DNA of 64,000 bases from Gnetum montanum (Eukaryota > Streptophyta > Gnetopsida > Gnetales > Gnetaceae), in assembly GCA_015680685.1 (NCBI GenBank), contig MNCI01034976.1, forward strand, positions 192,666 to 256,665, in the 5' to 3' direction. The notes below the pieces were generated by a model that ran no database searches, was not told the origin of the DNA, and was given only the letters and a program-made list of their open reading frames with translations. Both the position numbers and the translations under genes were made by a program. Below are positions 12,651 through 25,263 of the stretch, piece after piece (within the stretch, counting starts at the first letter, position 1; every line of letters starts with the position of its first letter).

Positions 12651-14994
12651 AAGACCTCTTCCTTGTCTGCCATGCACAAGCTAAGGTTAGGGTGTCAATC
12701 GAACATGTATGCATGAAAAAGAAAGAAATAAAAAGGGCAACAAGTAGGCTAGCTAAAGCATACTCACCAACTAGCTCAGACTACACATTGCAGAATCTGA
12801 TGTGTAGCCTTTTGCCCCTTCCTTTGATCACACATGAGGGTTCCTCTACAAGATGAGGCTTTTTAATGTGTAACTCTAATTTTACTATCTCTATAATGAG
12901 ATGTGCCCCCCTCACTACATTTTTCCATGTTGGTGGGGGGAGCCTCTCCAAGGTTGTCATGTGCATGGAAGGACGGTCCTGCCCAATCTTTGGTGGTCAT
13001 GGAAAAGGACTCCCCAATAGCCTTTGGAGGGTCTTGAGACTGGGTGGTGTGGAATATGTGATGGATCCATGGTTTGGATATCTGGGTATGGTCTTGCATC
13101 ACCTATATCCCATTCTCCTGGACCACCAAAAATTCCTCAAACCTACATAAACATGCTATGAAAAATGCAAAGTGAACATGGAAATGTGCATCAAGTTTGC
13201 CACACAACCAAATCATTTCAGCTTGTAAGCCTTCTACAAGATACTTAGTCTAGTTGTATTGCATCCCCTCTTCCATTACATCCCTCATAATCCAAGCTTG
13301 CTCTACCCCTAGAATTTTTCCTTGTAAAAGTAGCTTGGGAAAAGAACAAGCTTGGAAGACATGGTAAATATGTTGGACTACCTCTAATTTAACCTATTTC
13401 ATATAAATTCCCTTGCTATCCTTGTTAGTGCCTAGCCATTCTTCAATATCTTCTTAATGGTTTAGATCCTTGCTAGTCTTTTCACCCACAGGTAAACCAT
13501 CATAAGGGACACTAAAGAGATATGAAAAGAGGTCATTTGTAATCTGAAAGACCACTCGCATGTTGTGAACTCATGTGCAAAAGTGGTCAGCATTTTCTAT
13601 GAAGGAATCAACAAGGGAAATCATTTCCACATCTGGGATGTTTAGGTTCATAGCCAAAAAGAGATCCATAAGCACAACCTCCTGAACATTCTAGATAATT
13701 GTTGCTAGGGCTCCATTGCATAACCAATGTTGTGACTCATCAACCTTGCCATATTTAAAGAGAAGGTTAGCCTCATTACATCCTAAGACAATTATCGTAA
13801 CCTCCTTGGATTTGGGTGCTACTGCGATAACAAAAAAATAATTATATAGAATCAACCATGTAAAAAAATCAAAAATTAAATTAAGAATGTATGAAAATAA
13901 ACACATAATATAACTTGCTTGATATGAATAGCATAGGGAATGATGGTACTTGCACTAGTACTTCATCTACAGTGGGTATCCAACAGGACGTCCATTCACC
14001 ATCCAACCACCCAAGCTCCTCACACTTCATATAGAATTTAGAGTACTTGTTCGGATAAGTTCTAAAATCTACCCCAAGTTGCTCTATAACATCAACATGC
14101 ACGTTCTCAGTGGAGGAGAACTCTTGTAGGGTCATTTGAGCAAGGGCTAACACCCCCTCTCTATCATGAAGACCATCCTTATTGATAAAATTTTGGCAAC
14201 CAATAAAACATAATAAGGACTCCAAACCATACAAGAAAAACAAAATAAAATTTTTGATCATCTTAATAGGACTCACTCTCCAGCATAGTAGATGGTTCCT
14301 GGTGGATTTTGGAAGACTATACCCATATGGCGAGCAATGAACAAAGTGTTATATTTGTGGTAGCATTTAAACTCTAGCACTGTCCAAATCCAAGGCAAAA
14401 GTCTTAAGCCTTTTGGGCATTGACTTGAGCCCCCTGCCTCTTTCCCCTTACTAAATCTATCTATCATGAATTATAAGATGCCTCGATTCACTCCAGGTAG
14501 TACTGTTTCAACTAGGATGCCTGCTATTTCAACAAACAAATGTGACCATATCATTATGCTAAAGTGATGAAGTAGGAATTATAAGAATTCCTAGGCACCA
14601 TCTTGGAACCAAATTGCCTAGTTTCCTACTCACACATGGGGTGCAAGGACATTGGGCACAAGGGTGCTTATATAGCATAGAATCCCTACTAGCTCAACTA
14701 CGATCAAGATTGGCTTCAACATAACCCTGCATTTCATAATGAAAATGTTAGTGCATAGTAAGGGAAATTTAAAAAAAGAAAAGAAAAAAATGTGTTTGAA
14801 AATTTTTTCTAAGTGTTGGTTATGCTCTTATAGAATGTAACAATTTCCTATGTAAAATTTATCTAAGTGTCAATTAGATTTTTGTAAAGCATAGTAATTT
14901 TCTATAAAAAATTTTCTAAGCATGGATCATGATAATTGTAGAACAAGTAATCAAACCAAAATTTTTTCTAAGTGTTCATCCCACACCTATAGCA

Positions 14995-15180
14995 TCCTCT
15001 GTAGCATAGCAACTATAGTGTCCCATGTAGTGTAGCAATTGAACCCTATGTAGTGTAGTAGCTACGTCCCATGTAGCGTAGCGGCTATGCCCTGTGCAAC
15101 ATAATAGCTACATCTTGTGAAGTGTAGTGGCTACACCCCATGTAGCGTAGCAAGCATCATGCTCCCAAAGAGTGTAGCAA
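14995..15180. repeat. Tandem array in intron 1 of the antisense gene
   Basis: About six units of roughly 27-28 bases of the type CCCATGTAGCGTAGCGGCTATG. The core GTAGCGTAG is the same motif that fills the LTRs of elements A and B. The array contributes to the greater length of intron 1 here (961 versus 541 nt in element B). Confidence 0.7.
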
Positions 15181-15938
15181 CGTAGATAATTAAATATTTC
15201 TAGCTTGCTAGTTACGTTATCAAGGATGACATGGCTTGAGAGCAGACACGAGACACTTGTAAAGCCCTTGCCCTGTTTCATCACATGGAACACACAAAAG
15301 AAAACCCTCTCCCATGCGTTATGCTACACAGGATGTGTAAAACCCCCATTCTGTACCACTGCATGAGATGCAATGAAACCCTTGTCTTAGCCTACCTTGC
15401 CCAGCACCCAAAGGCTAGTGACAAAATCCTTGCCATTACCGCAGTGTGGAATGAGAGAGAGAAAGGGGAAATTGTGTGTGCATTGATCCTAACCGTGGTG
15501 GTAGTAGTGGCAACCATAGCATAATAGCCAAGATGGTGGTGATGTTAGACATGGCTTAGTGGCCATAGCAGCCATGGTAGCTAGGGCATGTCAGCCACGA
15601 TGAAGGCAGCAACAACAACAGTCCCTACTTAAAGCAGAAAACCCCATAAAAAAACACAACACATGGAGGGGCAGTGTGACAGCATACCTCATAGATAATG
15701 CCTCTTGATGTTCTTTGACACATGCTCTAGAAAGATGTTGTATGGTGTGCTCCCCTTCATCCACATTTTCAAGACCCAAGTTTCTATGCTCACTTCAGTG
15801 CACCATTGTCTTGTTGTCAATCTCTAGCCTATTTATGGTTACACCCTGTAAGTGCTACACTCTCTTCTCTAGATTGCGCTACGCTCTGGACTGTTAGCTA
15901 TGATGGTGAAAATTATAGGTTTACAATGGGTAAACCCC

Positions 15939-15946
15939 TATTTATA
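15939..15946 (-). promoter_or_regulatory. TATA box of the antisense gene (element A)
   Basis: The minus strand reads GGATATAAATAGGGG, with the TATA about 133 bases upstream of the antisense ATG. Element B has CTATAAATAGGG about 154 bases upstream of its ATG, with similar sequence between TATA and ATG. A conserved promoter pointing away from the LTR promoter supports a separately transcribed gene. Confidence 0.65.
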
Positions 15947-16096
15947 TCCTTCAGGGTTACATAACATGTCACTTTTTTGGCCATGTCCTACTCGTAATGC
16001 AGGACATCCCGTATCCCACACATAACACAAAACATCCTATATCTCGTGTAGTGTAGCACATAGACTTTCTAAATTTTTTTTTTTACATTTTTAAGA

Positions 16097-16113
16097 TTAT
16101 ATATATATATATT
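16097..16113. repeat. (AT)n microsatellite
   Basis: About eight AT repeats between the antisense promoter and the RT region. Confidence 0.8.
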
Positions 16114-16289
16114 TCCTATCTAGTGAACATAATTATGATTTTCTAAGAATTTAAACTAGTAATTTTGAAATACTTCATAGTTACTTTGCATGCATTTCGC
16201 TTTATGTTGCTTTGTTAGACAGGTACCACTTGACGTCTTTTGTTTTTTGGCTATTTTGCAAGATCTCTTGGGAAAATGACCAGACATGA

Positions 16290-17340
16290 TGATCTTCATT
16301 TGATTTTAATCTTGAATGGACCCCATGGTTGATTCATGATATGTGTGCACATAGAGCTGGTGGACTTTGTATCACCTCCTTGTAACACCAACATAGCATC
16401 CTTAGAAACATCACTAGACTAGCCAGAACACCTGATCCAAGCTTTAGATTTAGAAGCTAGTGACATAACCAGGGATCCACTCATAGAAATCCTCATGACG
16501 ACATGAAAATGTGAGGAAAGAACACTGAACCTTAGCTCTTTGTTAGAGCCACAAATCCAACAAAATATCTCTAGAGTCCTTAATGACAAAGTCAAAGTGT
16601 TTGCATGGTCTTATGAAGATATGCTAGGTTTAGACCCACGCATAATACAACACAACATTATTTTAGATCCACGTGTCAATGTAGTTAAGAAAAAATCTGA
16701 CAAAATTAAGCTAGAAATTACTAAACTCTACCAAGATGATTACTAAACTCTACCAAGCTGGGTTCATTCGCATAGTTGATTATACAAATTGGGTATCAAA
16801 TATTGTTGTTGTCCCTAAGAAAATTGGGGGTATTTGCATCTGTATAGAATTTCAAGATTTAAACAAGACAATCATCAAGGATGATTTTCCATTGCCCAGT
16901 ATCAACCAACTTGTCGATACTACAGCTGGCCATGCCTTATTATCCTTCATAGATGGATTCTCGAGGTACAACCAAGTCTGTATAAACCTAGAACATCAAC
17001 TCGCTACTACTTTCATGACTCCTTGGGGAATGTTTTGTTATATGATACCTTTTAGACTAAAAAATGTCAGAGCAACATACCAACGTGCAATAACTTACAT
17101 TTTTAGTGACTCTCTTTTAGAATAGCTAAATGACTATGTGGACAATATAGCAGTCAAATCCAAAAAAGCTCATGATCATGCGAATGACTTGAACCTAGTC
17201 CTTCAACATTTCCATAGGCTTCGTAATGTTAAAAATAGGAATATGTGCAAACCCAGACAAAGTTAAGGCCATTATCAACTTAGCACTACCCAAAAATCTT
17301 AAAGAGGTGCACGAATTGCAAGGCAAGGTATAGTTCATAC
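16290..17340 (+). pseudogene. Reverse transcriptase (element A)
   Basis: This domain copies element RNA into DNA. A linker resembling that of element B starts near 16290. The domain proper runs from LYQAGFIRIVDYTNW (about 16750) through LPSINQLVDTTAGHALLSF (16890-16950) and LKNVRATYQRAITYIF (17060-17105). The catalytic box reads NDYVDNIAVKS at about 17130-17160, with the second Asp of Y-V-D-D changed to Asn. Frameshifts occur near 16740 and 17220, and stops are present. A short direct repeat ACTAAACTCTACCAAG(A/C)TG near 16720-16760 marks a local duplication. The sequence fits the Tat lineage. Confidence 0.88.
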
Positions 17341-17730
17341 GAAGGTTTATAGAAAGGTTAATAGATAAATTGCATCCAATGCAACACCTACTCAAAAAAG
17401 GAGTTAACTTTGAGTGGATGAATGAATGCCAAGAAGCATTCAATACCTTGAAAAAGGTGCTGGTTCATCTTCCTACCATTTATCCTCCACAAAGAGATAA
17501 GCCTTTCTACATTTACCTTGCAACTTCAGACACATCTACCACCACATTGCTCTACCAAAAGAGAGATGATGGCTTTGAAATTCCTATTTACTACCTAACT
17601 CATGCAATGATAGCTTACAAGGAAAAATACAATGATGTAGAGAAAAATTACCTTGCTTTGGTATTTGCACTCAAAAAATGGAAACACTATTTGTTTTGTA
17701 GCTGGGTCAACATCATTTGAAAAAATAATA
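17341..17730 (+). pseudogene. First RNase H domain (element A)
   Basis: Follows the RT connection motif (H-P-M-Q-H-L-L-K-K-G-V-N-F). It includes A-F-N-T-L-K-K-V-L, FYIYLATSDTSTTTLLYQ and Y-N-D-V-E-K-N-Y-L-A-L-V-F-A-L-K-K. The usual first Asp (Y-L-D-A-S) reads Y-L-A-T-S, so this copy of RNase H would be inactive, as is common for the first RNase H of Tat elements. It is open for 116 codons from 17370. Confidence 0.8.
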
Positions 17731-17929
17731 TACTTAGGGCCATCACAACTAACATATATGAAAGTAGCAGGATAGTTAGGTGGAAAGCAATAACCATAGA
17801 GTTCGACCTACATTACGTAGCACAGTCATCCACAAAGGGTCAAGCAATAGCTATGCAACTTACAATTTCACCTATAGACAACCAAGCAACAATAGATCCC
17901 AAATTCCCAGACAAGCATGTTAGTAGTAT

Positions 17930-18340
17930 AAGCCCAGTACCTATAGACTTCAAAGCCATTTTACACTTTGATGATACCTCAACCACAAAAGGTGGTAGCG
18001 ATGTTGCTATTCTCACATTTCCCTCTAGAGAGATCTGACCTTTTTTTGTACCACTTCACATTTCTTTGTACAAATAATGTAGTAGATTACAAGCATCTCC
18101 TTAGGGGGCATTCTAGTAGCTCAGGAGTTAGAGATCCAAAATTTAGCAATTCAAGGTGACTCCCAATTTGTCATTAACCAAGTTATAGAAGTATACACTT
18201 GTAAAGAATAACACTTACATCCTTACTATGATTTGACAAAATATTTACTAAAAAAATTTGTAATCTTAGATGTTCAATACATCCCCCACCATGAAAACAC
18301 TATAGTCGACGCATTAGCCACTTTAGCTTTAAGCATGTCA
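17930..18340 (+). pseudogene. Second, archaeal-type RNase H (element A)
   Basis: A second RNase H follows the first, the hallmark of Tat/Ogre elements. It starts at LHFDDTSTTKGGSDVAILTF (about 17965-18025). After frameshifts it continues with remnants of N-N-V-V-D-Y-K, G-D-S-Q-F-V-I-N-Q-V and N-T-I-V-D-A-L-A-T-L-A-L near 18300. Element B keeps this domain far better at 40310-40690. Confidence 0.75.
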
Positions 18341-18449
18341 CCACACATGTTTGCTATCTTACTCACTTCAATAGTAAAATGCACTGACCCTATCATTCAC
18401 ACATCAAGTATCATGTCTGTAAGTGTGGCGTACACTCAAGAATGATATG

Positions 18450-19660
18450 ATGACATCAAAACATACATTCAACATGATGAACCTCCATAGAACCTAACAT
18501 CTGCCCAAAAGGATGCAATGAGAAAATGAGCATGGTAGTATGTCCTCATAGGTGACAATGCTCTATGTCATAGATCTTATGATGGGATACTACTAACTTG
18601 CATAAGTGGTGATGAAGCCCAAAGAATCATTGATTAAATCCATGAGGGACTATGTGGAGGGAATATAGCTCCAACGAAAATGGTGGTGAAAATTAGATGT
18701 TTAGGCTACTACTGGCCTTATATGGAGTGTGATTTCATTTCTAAGGTTAGGACATGTGACGTATGTCAATATCATAGAAATCTAATACATGTATCACCTA
18801 CCAAGTTGCATACTACATAAATTACATGGCCATTTCAACATCGAGGATTAGACATTATAGGACCAATAGCACATAATTATTCTGTAGGGTATAGCTTTAT
18901 TATCACCACAAGTATTTCACAAAGTGGGTAGAAGTTATTTCCCTTAGGAAGACCACATCTCAATAGGTTTGTAAATTCATCCTAGACAATATAGTGACTC
19001 AATTCAGCTTGCCTATGACTATCGTTATAGACAACGGGCCCCAATTTAGTAGCATAGAAACTAGAGCCTTCTATGAAAATGTTGGCATTAAACACTCTTT
19101 CTCAACCTTTTGAAGCCAAGAAAAAGCCACCAATAAAGCCATTGTCATACCTTCTAAAGAAGATGCTTATTAGTAGCAAGTGATGATGGCATGAGCAACT
19201 CATCTATGCACTTTGGACCTATCGCACAATGTGTAGAACTGTAACAGGTAAGACACCATATAGTCTTGTATATGGATTTGAGGTAGTGTTACCTCTTGAA
19301 TTGTAGGTCCTGTTGCTCTGAACGATCCTCTCAAACTTTATGGATGAGGATCAGAACAATGAGTCAAGAATCATTGATCTTGACTCTACAAAGGAAGAGC
19401 ACATCCAAACACTTAACTGCATTGAGTGATATCAAGACAAAAAATAACAAAAGCATCACTTCAATCTACACCAACACCCAATCAAGAAAGGAGATCTAGT
19501 CCTCAAGGCCATATGTGAGCCCATGAACCAATTCTCAGCTAACTGGGAAGGGCCTTTCTTGGTCCTGAAAGCGTATGAAAATGGGGCATTCAAGCTTGCT
19601 GACTTAGATGGCACTGAATTCACTAATCCTATCAACCATCTATACATAAAACTATATTAG
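18450..19660 (+). pseudogene. Integrase (element A)
   Basis: Inserts the DNA copy into the genome. The N-terminal zinc region reads HEGLCGGNIAPTKM followed by C-D-V-C-Q (about 18640-18770). The core has RGLDIIGPI (first Asp present) near 18845 and V-I-D-N-G-P-Q-F-S-S (second Asp present) near 19025. The third catalytic region is degraded. Large parts toward the C-terminus remain alignable to element B (K-G-D-L-V-L-K-A, N-W-E-G-P-F). It ends near 19660. Several stops and shifts make it inactive. Confidence 0.82.
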
Positions 19661-19677
19661 GCCTAGCAAAACTATAT

Positions 19678-20000
19678 CATTTGCTATGATAATAAACTGG
19701 CACAACTCATCCACTATGACATTAAACTAGCAAAACTCATCTGCTATGATGTTAAACTAGCACAACTCATCTACCATGACGTTAAACTAGAATAGAGTGT
19801 CCTTGGGCTATGACATTAAACTAGCACCCATAGCATGGTCCACTATGAACTTAAACTAGCCATTCACCATCCTATATGACATTAAACTAGCACAGTGGTC
19901 TACTAGGACCTTAAACTAGCATAGCATGGTATGCCCAAACCTTAAACTAGGATCATAAACTACTAGGACCTTAAACTCGCATAGATGATAGTCTACCAAG
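19678..20000. repeat. About 30 bp tandem array after INT (element A)
   Basis: Ten or so degenerate units of the type CTGCTATGATGTTAAACTAGCACAACTCAT. The core TTAAACTAGCA is shared with the arrays flanking the antisense gene, although unit length differs. Element B has the equivalent array at 42057-42370. Confidence 0.85.
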
Positions 20001-21488
20001 ATCTAAAAATGGGTTTGCAAGTCAACATCTATGATTCAACATATGTGATCTTGTGAACAAGCGAGTGGGCATACTTTTGATCTTCCATCGCCTATCTACA
20101 CCTCTTGGGCAAGATGGGATGGGACATTGCAGTTCCATAATGAAGTTCACATCACCAAGGAAAAGCCCTCTGGGACAATTGCAATGTTGCCATCCTTGAC
20201 ATCTTGTTGATCTTTCGAAGCTACCACCACCATTGCTAATCATGTTGGTCATAGCTCCCACCATCAGCACCTTCTATTGGAGTCCCAAAAGTACTATGGC
20301 CTAGCCATAGTGCTGCTATCCTCCAACCATCACCATTATCAAAGTTTGGAAGGACATTTAGTAGCTCGGCTTCCCACCTTGGGATTGAATTTTCTGGCTC
20401 CTACATTTTGTGAGGATTCCTGAGTACTTGCATCATCATTGCTCTTAGCCTCTTGAGTGCTCACTTCCAATGTAGTTGCTAGAGTTTTCCAACTTACGAC
20501 ATCGATAACTGCATTGGCCTTCCTACTTTGTACATTGCATGCACCAGACACAACACTTGCAACCCTCACAATGTCCCAAGAAAATAGGACTTCGCCCTCA
20601 CTTCACATGGTGCTTGTTTTTTTTCTAGCTTTCTCTCTATTGCATTTGTAGGATAAAGCTAGGATGGCATCATTCAGGAATGCATTTCATCATAAGAGCA
20701 AGACACTACATTATTCCAAAGTACCCACTTCAATTGGCCTAGCTACTTGAGAGTGCATACCCTAATATCCCCTCAACTAACCTAACCTCTACTTCCCACT
20801 CTTGCAATTCCCCACATCCCCTCACAAGCTTCCCTAATGCAGAAAAAACCATTTCCCATTCTTAACCACTAAACCCATGACAGATGTAACACAACTCATC
20901 CCATGGAATCCTTTGTAGGTTGGTCAAAGCCCCACACAGATGTAACACAACTCATCCCAGGGAGGAAACACCTATCCTATAGCGATGATACAGTTGTCTT
21001 CAAGTAGATATGGGTGTGCAATGCAGTTCCTCAAAAGAAAAAAAAATAAAAGAAAAGAAGAAGAGGAAAAAGGAAACAAAATGAGACAAGACAAGTGCCC
21101 AAGTCAAATGGCATAGTTTCCACTTTGCAACCATCTCAACCTTGGATCGACCATCTCTAAGCACTTTAATGAGAGGTCGAAATCTAAAGGGTAAATACAT
21201 CTATGCATGCTAACTCCCTCACAAGCACTACAATGAGGGATCACACTATGGTAATAGTTTGTCATGGCATCACATACTATATTTTTCTTTTTCCATCCAT
21301 TGCCTCCTGACCCATCCCCTTAAACCTATCCCCTAGTTCCTTCCATACTACCATAGTTCATTCTCTTGGCACTCTCAAGCATAGTAAAGCACCATCTAAG
21401 AGAGCACCGATGAATGATGTTGGTGTCATGTTCATCATGGTATTTTGTATTCTTTTTTGACGTCTCTTGGGTAAATCCTATAGACATT
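20001..21488. other. 3' non-coding region of element A with a weakly conserved minus-strand stretch
   Basis: This region is homologous to 42371-43702 of element B. Around 20270-20340 the minus strand encodes G-W-R-I-A-A-L-W-L-G-H-S-T-F-G-T-P-I, matching G-W-R-I-T-I-L-W-L-G-H-N-T-T-G-T-P-I in B. The plus strand aligns too, so coding is not established. A 23 bp direct repeat (CAGATGTAACACAACTCATC...) occurs at 20881-20903 and 20937-20959. No other gene is seen. Confidence 0.5.
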
Positions 21489-21504
21489 GACAAAGAGGGG
21501 CCAG
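21489..21504 (+). other. Polypurine tract of element A
   Basis: GACAAAGAGGGGCCA lies directly before the TG of the right LTR, the normal primer site for plus-strand DNA. Element B has the same CAAAGAGGGGCCA. Confidence 0.75.
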
Positions 21505-23515
21505 TGAAACACCACCAATTTTGGGCTTTCGTGACTCAACATCAGAGTGTTGAAACTTGGGTAAAATTTCTCTAAGCCTGATGTCACACTATGCCAAATA
21601 GATAGCATGGCACCCTAGAAGTCCTAATGTCTGTAAATTTTTTTCTAAGTTTATCTACTATGCTCCTCGGCACAGTCAATGTAGCATCCATTTCCAAGGC
21701 TAGTTTGCACAAAAAGGGTACTAAGCATGGATTAAATAGTTCGGAAAATTTTCTATCTTCCAAGCCATCAAGCTTGCTACACTCTCTAGCTTGCCCATTT
21801 TGACACATGTCCCAAGTGTTAGCCCACCCAGGTGCCAAGCTAGAAGTCATCAAAAGTTTTCAAGATGGAAAAAATAGTTTGGCAAATTTTCTACCTTTGG
21901 ACCTGTTATGCTCTGCTACCTTGTATAGCATAAACAATGTAGCAGGCCATGTGGGACTCAAATTTTCCTAAGTGTTGGATTGAACATAGAAGGTGCATTT
22001 GGTAATTCTTCAACCTCCAAGACTACATATCCTACTTCATCCTCGGAGCATGATCAACATCCAATGGCAAAGCATTACAAGTTTGGTCAAAATTCATTCA
22101 AAATTAGATGTTATGCTGCGCTACACTCCATAGTGTAGATAATGTAGCAGAGGTGCTAACATTAAAAACTTCCCAAGAATGAAATGAAGAGGTCTCAGGC
22201 TCTTTTGACATGAAAATTGTAGTTTTTGGTTGCTAAAGTTGCTTTCCTTGTTGAACCTCAAAGTGGTGTTTTTAGTTTTTAATGAAATTCATTAGAAAAT
22301 GGGTGCTACACTATGCAATGTAGACAACATAGCAAGCCAAAAATGAAAATTTTTTCTAAGTGTTCATGCTATGCTTCATTACACTAGATTTTGTAGATAG
22401 TGTAACACTTGGAAAAAGCCTCCAAAAGTTCCTAGAGCTCATCATTAACCTTCATTCTTGCTTTAGCATCTCTCTGGCCAAGATTAGGAGTTTGCCTTAT
22501 TTTTTTCACCTCTTATTGGTCCCCAAAGTTATTCCTATGCTTGACCCTACTTGGAAGAGGAGGGAAGACATAGTCTTGGAGTGTAAGCTCCAATTTGCAT
22601 TTTTTTAAGGCATTTTTGTAAGTACATGGTAGTTCTTTAGACTTTGGCACATGCGGTTTGGATAATATGGTCATAGTTTGGCTAATTTTTAGTTCTTGTT
22701 CTTGTCTTGTAGAGTGTAGCACCATTGGGTGTAACAATTTGAGCATAGCACATTAGCATGACACATTCATGATTATGCTACATGGGACCCAAGACACGTG
22801 GTATCCAAACCACGTCTCCCCTCCAACCATGGCTCTATAAATATACTAATAATTGACATTCTAAGGGTTGGCTTATGTAGTTGGCTTTGGCAGGTAATTG
22901 GCAAGAAAAAGGTTGATGAGTAGAAAATCTCAGTATTAAGAGCATTCCTAATGTCTACCTCACTCCTACACTCAAACGTGAGACCTACACCTCACACCCA
23001 CATAACGTAGCAACTGCTAGCCCAACAAGCTTCAGCTCCTTCTATCAGCACTGTATCCACAACGATCTAAGAACTATGACCATGTTACCTTGTTGCCTAG
23101 TTGTGCCTATCTAACACTACATACTAGTTGTACACATCATTTGATCAAAAGTCACATCCCCCAATCTTGGGATAGTGCATTTCCTCACTTGCACTCTCAT
23201 TTTATTTTTCTACAGCACATATTTTAAACTGTTAACATACTTGTTTATTTCTATTGGCATGATGCACACACGTTGATACTCTCTTGCTATTATACATGTT
23301 GTGTTCCTACTTATTCCAAGTCCTACACGTGATTCTCTAAAATAATTATTCATAAATGGTTATTGGACACCACGTAAGTCCTTGATTGAGTGACCAGATC
23401 GTTTAGGGTGTCCCATTTCCATTTTCTCTAGCACAACCCTACCACGAATTTGGGGTTAGACTATGCACCTGTCGACCTCTTGATGTTCCAGCCATTGGTG
23501 TTTTTAGATGCTACA
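21505..23515 (+). repeat. Right LTR of element A
   Basis: Starts TGAAACACCACC and ends TTTTTAGATGCTACA; TATA box at 22836-22843. It is followed by TGAAG, the right target-site copy. Divergence from the left LTR is high, so the insertion is old. Confidence 0.88.
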
Positions 23516-24337
23516 TGAAGGAGTTGCAAATAGAAAAAATGAAAAAGTACATGAAGTTGGCCAATATTCATTATGTAAACCTAGCTATGTTGACTATTGG
23601 ATGACCATGATTAGAGTTGGAGAGATAAGTGGCTAGCTCATATTTGTTATACAAGGTAGAGTTCAAGCACCATAAAGACACTAAGTAGAAGCTTGAGACC
23701 ACAAATATTGAACTCAAAGTTCTCGAAGCATGGTTTATAGATCAATGATCAACTATTGAGAACCTAGCCAAATAGATGAATGATTACCAGGAGTTGAAGG
23801 ATATAGCCAGAGCATTCAACATTGAACACAAATAATTTGCTGCTTGGTTTATCAACACAAAGAAGTTATTTCAAGAAATCCCATGTCCTTGGGATGTGCC
23901 TGTTCTAACCCACATTGGATGATCCCAAAAGTAAGGAGAAGAAAATGAAAGCATTACTGGATATTTTTTTCCTTTCACTAGAAGTTGCAACAATAGTAAG
24001 ACAACCATAGCCACCTCAATAGCCACCCATGTGTGAAGCTAGAGAAGGTCCCTCATAACCTCAGGAGCCACCACCACCTAGGACTATCTAATATTCTCTA
24101 CCAAACTTCACACCATGAAGGAACATGCTATCCAATTTTTGAAGTGTGATGTCATGGTGTTCAATTTTGTGTCCTGAACACCATGATTTTTGTAATGTGT
24201 TGATTTGTACATTCAACAAATCCATTTATTTTGTCAAGTCAATCTATTTTCATTTGTGAAAGGTTAGTTAATAATCCCATACCTTCCCAATTTTGTAAAA
24301 GAACTCAAGTATGAGCTTTCATTTAGTCATGGGGGTA
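23516..24337 (+). pseudogene. ORF-E of the Athila-like relic, right part
   Basis: Continues the gene interrupted by element A. The plus strand reads M-K-E-L-Q-I-E-K-M-K-K-Y-M-K-L-A-N, then a Lys/Glu-rich helical stretch and A-A-W-F-I-N-T-K-K-L-F-Q-E-I-P at about 23845-23890, and a Pro-rich stretch (repeated P-P near 24000-24085). After about 24120 the sequence is non-coding 3' region, ending in TTAGTCATGGGGGTA, the polypurine tract next to the LTR. Stops and frame changes are frequent. Confidence 0.6.
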
Positions 24338-25263
24338 TGATGAGTCGTAGTTTTTTTGACTTCATTGATGTGACCTTATCAATGCAATGTCATCAACTAG
24401 GTCTCATCAATGAGGCCTAATTAAGGCATCATATCATGTGTCGATGTGGACCCATCAACATAGTGTATGTATTTAGCTATAAATATGTGTCCAATAGGCA
24501 CATTTATGACAATAGATATTTTAGTAGTAGTGAAGCTCTTATAGTTTGTTCATTTGAAAGTTAGAATTTTTCTCCTGAGTGCCTACAACAGGAGTTATTA
24601 AGTGTACAAATCTTTATTCAAGCATTGTTGTACCTGAGCATGATAGTGTGTGTGGTAATAAAGATGAACTTTCTGATAAACCTTGCAGCATTCTAAATCG
24701 ATTAAATATTTTATTTATGCATTTAATTTTTTCAATTATTTATTAAATATTTTCTAGCAATTAAGTTAAATAAGTAATTAAATAAGATAAGCTAGATAGA
24801 TTAAACACATAAGATATGACAACTTCGAGCATAACATGTATTCACTTGGTAATTCTAGTAGCATTATCACTTGGTACACCCAGTAGCATAGCACTTGGTC
24901 ACCTAGCATCAGATATGTGGATTCAAGACATGTACAAAAAGTGGGACCAGATGCTTCTATTAGAACTAGTTATATACTAGTTAATTAGTTAAGTTAAATC
25001 AATTAATCCAATTGCTGTTCTCTCCCTTTGAACACCAAACCATAAAAATACAAAATGATAAAAATAAAATGCCTTAATTACACTTAAGCATACTAGTGTA
25101 CATCACAAGTGTAATTGGGAAAACAACGATGGACCTTAAGGCAAGATTCACCTCCTAGAAGACTATGCACTACAAACTATAAAGTCCACAAAATTCAACT
25201 GGATCATGCATGAATGCTTTATGATTCATATGGTTGGGCATAGGGGTACCTCATCACTCATCA
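24338..25263 (+). repeat. 3' LTR of the Athila-like relic carrying ORF-E
   Basis: The LTR has perfect inverted ends, TGATGAGT at 24338 and ACTCATCA at 25256-25263. A TATA box (TATAAATA, 24478-24485) lies about 140 bases in. The middle aligns with the element C LTRs (AAACCTTGCAGCA, CTTCGAGCA, ACTTGGT blocks). There is no primer-binding site after it, so it is a 3' LTR; the internal region lies to its left. Its 5' partner is not in the window. Confidence 0.82.

Larger units (their letters stand above)
11047..15806 (-). pseudogene. Eight-exon antisense gene between PR and RT (element A)
   Basis: Minus-strand gene with exons (in coding order) 15806-15688, 14726-14277, 14193-13919, 13821-12768, 12666-12450, 12237-12097, 12020-11203 and 11109-11047. 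The ATG is at 15806. Donors include GTATGC, GTGAGT, GTGAGT, GTAAGT and GTTAGC. Two junctions are decayed: the acceptor of exon 3 lost its G and its donor is GC. Reading phases join correctly across the early introns, and the predicted product of about 1,045 residues ends R-E-N-P-stop. It aligns exon by exon with 32719-37162 in element B, with near-identical exon lengths. Visible traits are hydrophobic stretches in exon 2 (KPILIVVELVGILCY), an ISKPWI motif in exon 4, an Asp/Glu-Pro-rich repeat in exon 5 and QDWKDYSAKVYEW in exon 7. About a dozen stops, mostly TAG, show it is dead. I recognise no known domain; function is unknown. Gene structure is my inference from comparing the two copies. Confidence 0.8.
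4296..23515 (+). mobile_element. Element A: 19.2 kb Tat/Ogre-type Ty3/gypsy retrotransposon with an antisense gene
   Basis: This is a full-length but decayed LTR element. The LTRs are 4296-6294 and 21505-23515, roughly 85% identical by eye, with most differences being C/T or G/A. The order is PBS-like site, gag, PR, tandem array, an opposite-strand multi-exon gene, RT, RNase H, second RNase H, INT, tandem array, 3' non-coding region, polypurine tract and LTR. Two RNase H domains followed by an HHCC integrase, together with the RT sequence, place it in the Tat lineage of plant Ty3/gypsy. All coding parts carry stops and frameshifts, so it cannot move on its own. It was inserted into ORF-E of an Athila-like element. 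Element B is a diverged relative of nearly equal length. Confidence 0.9.
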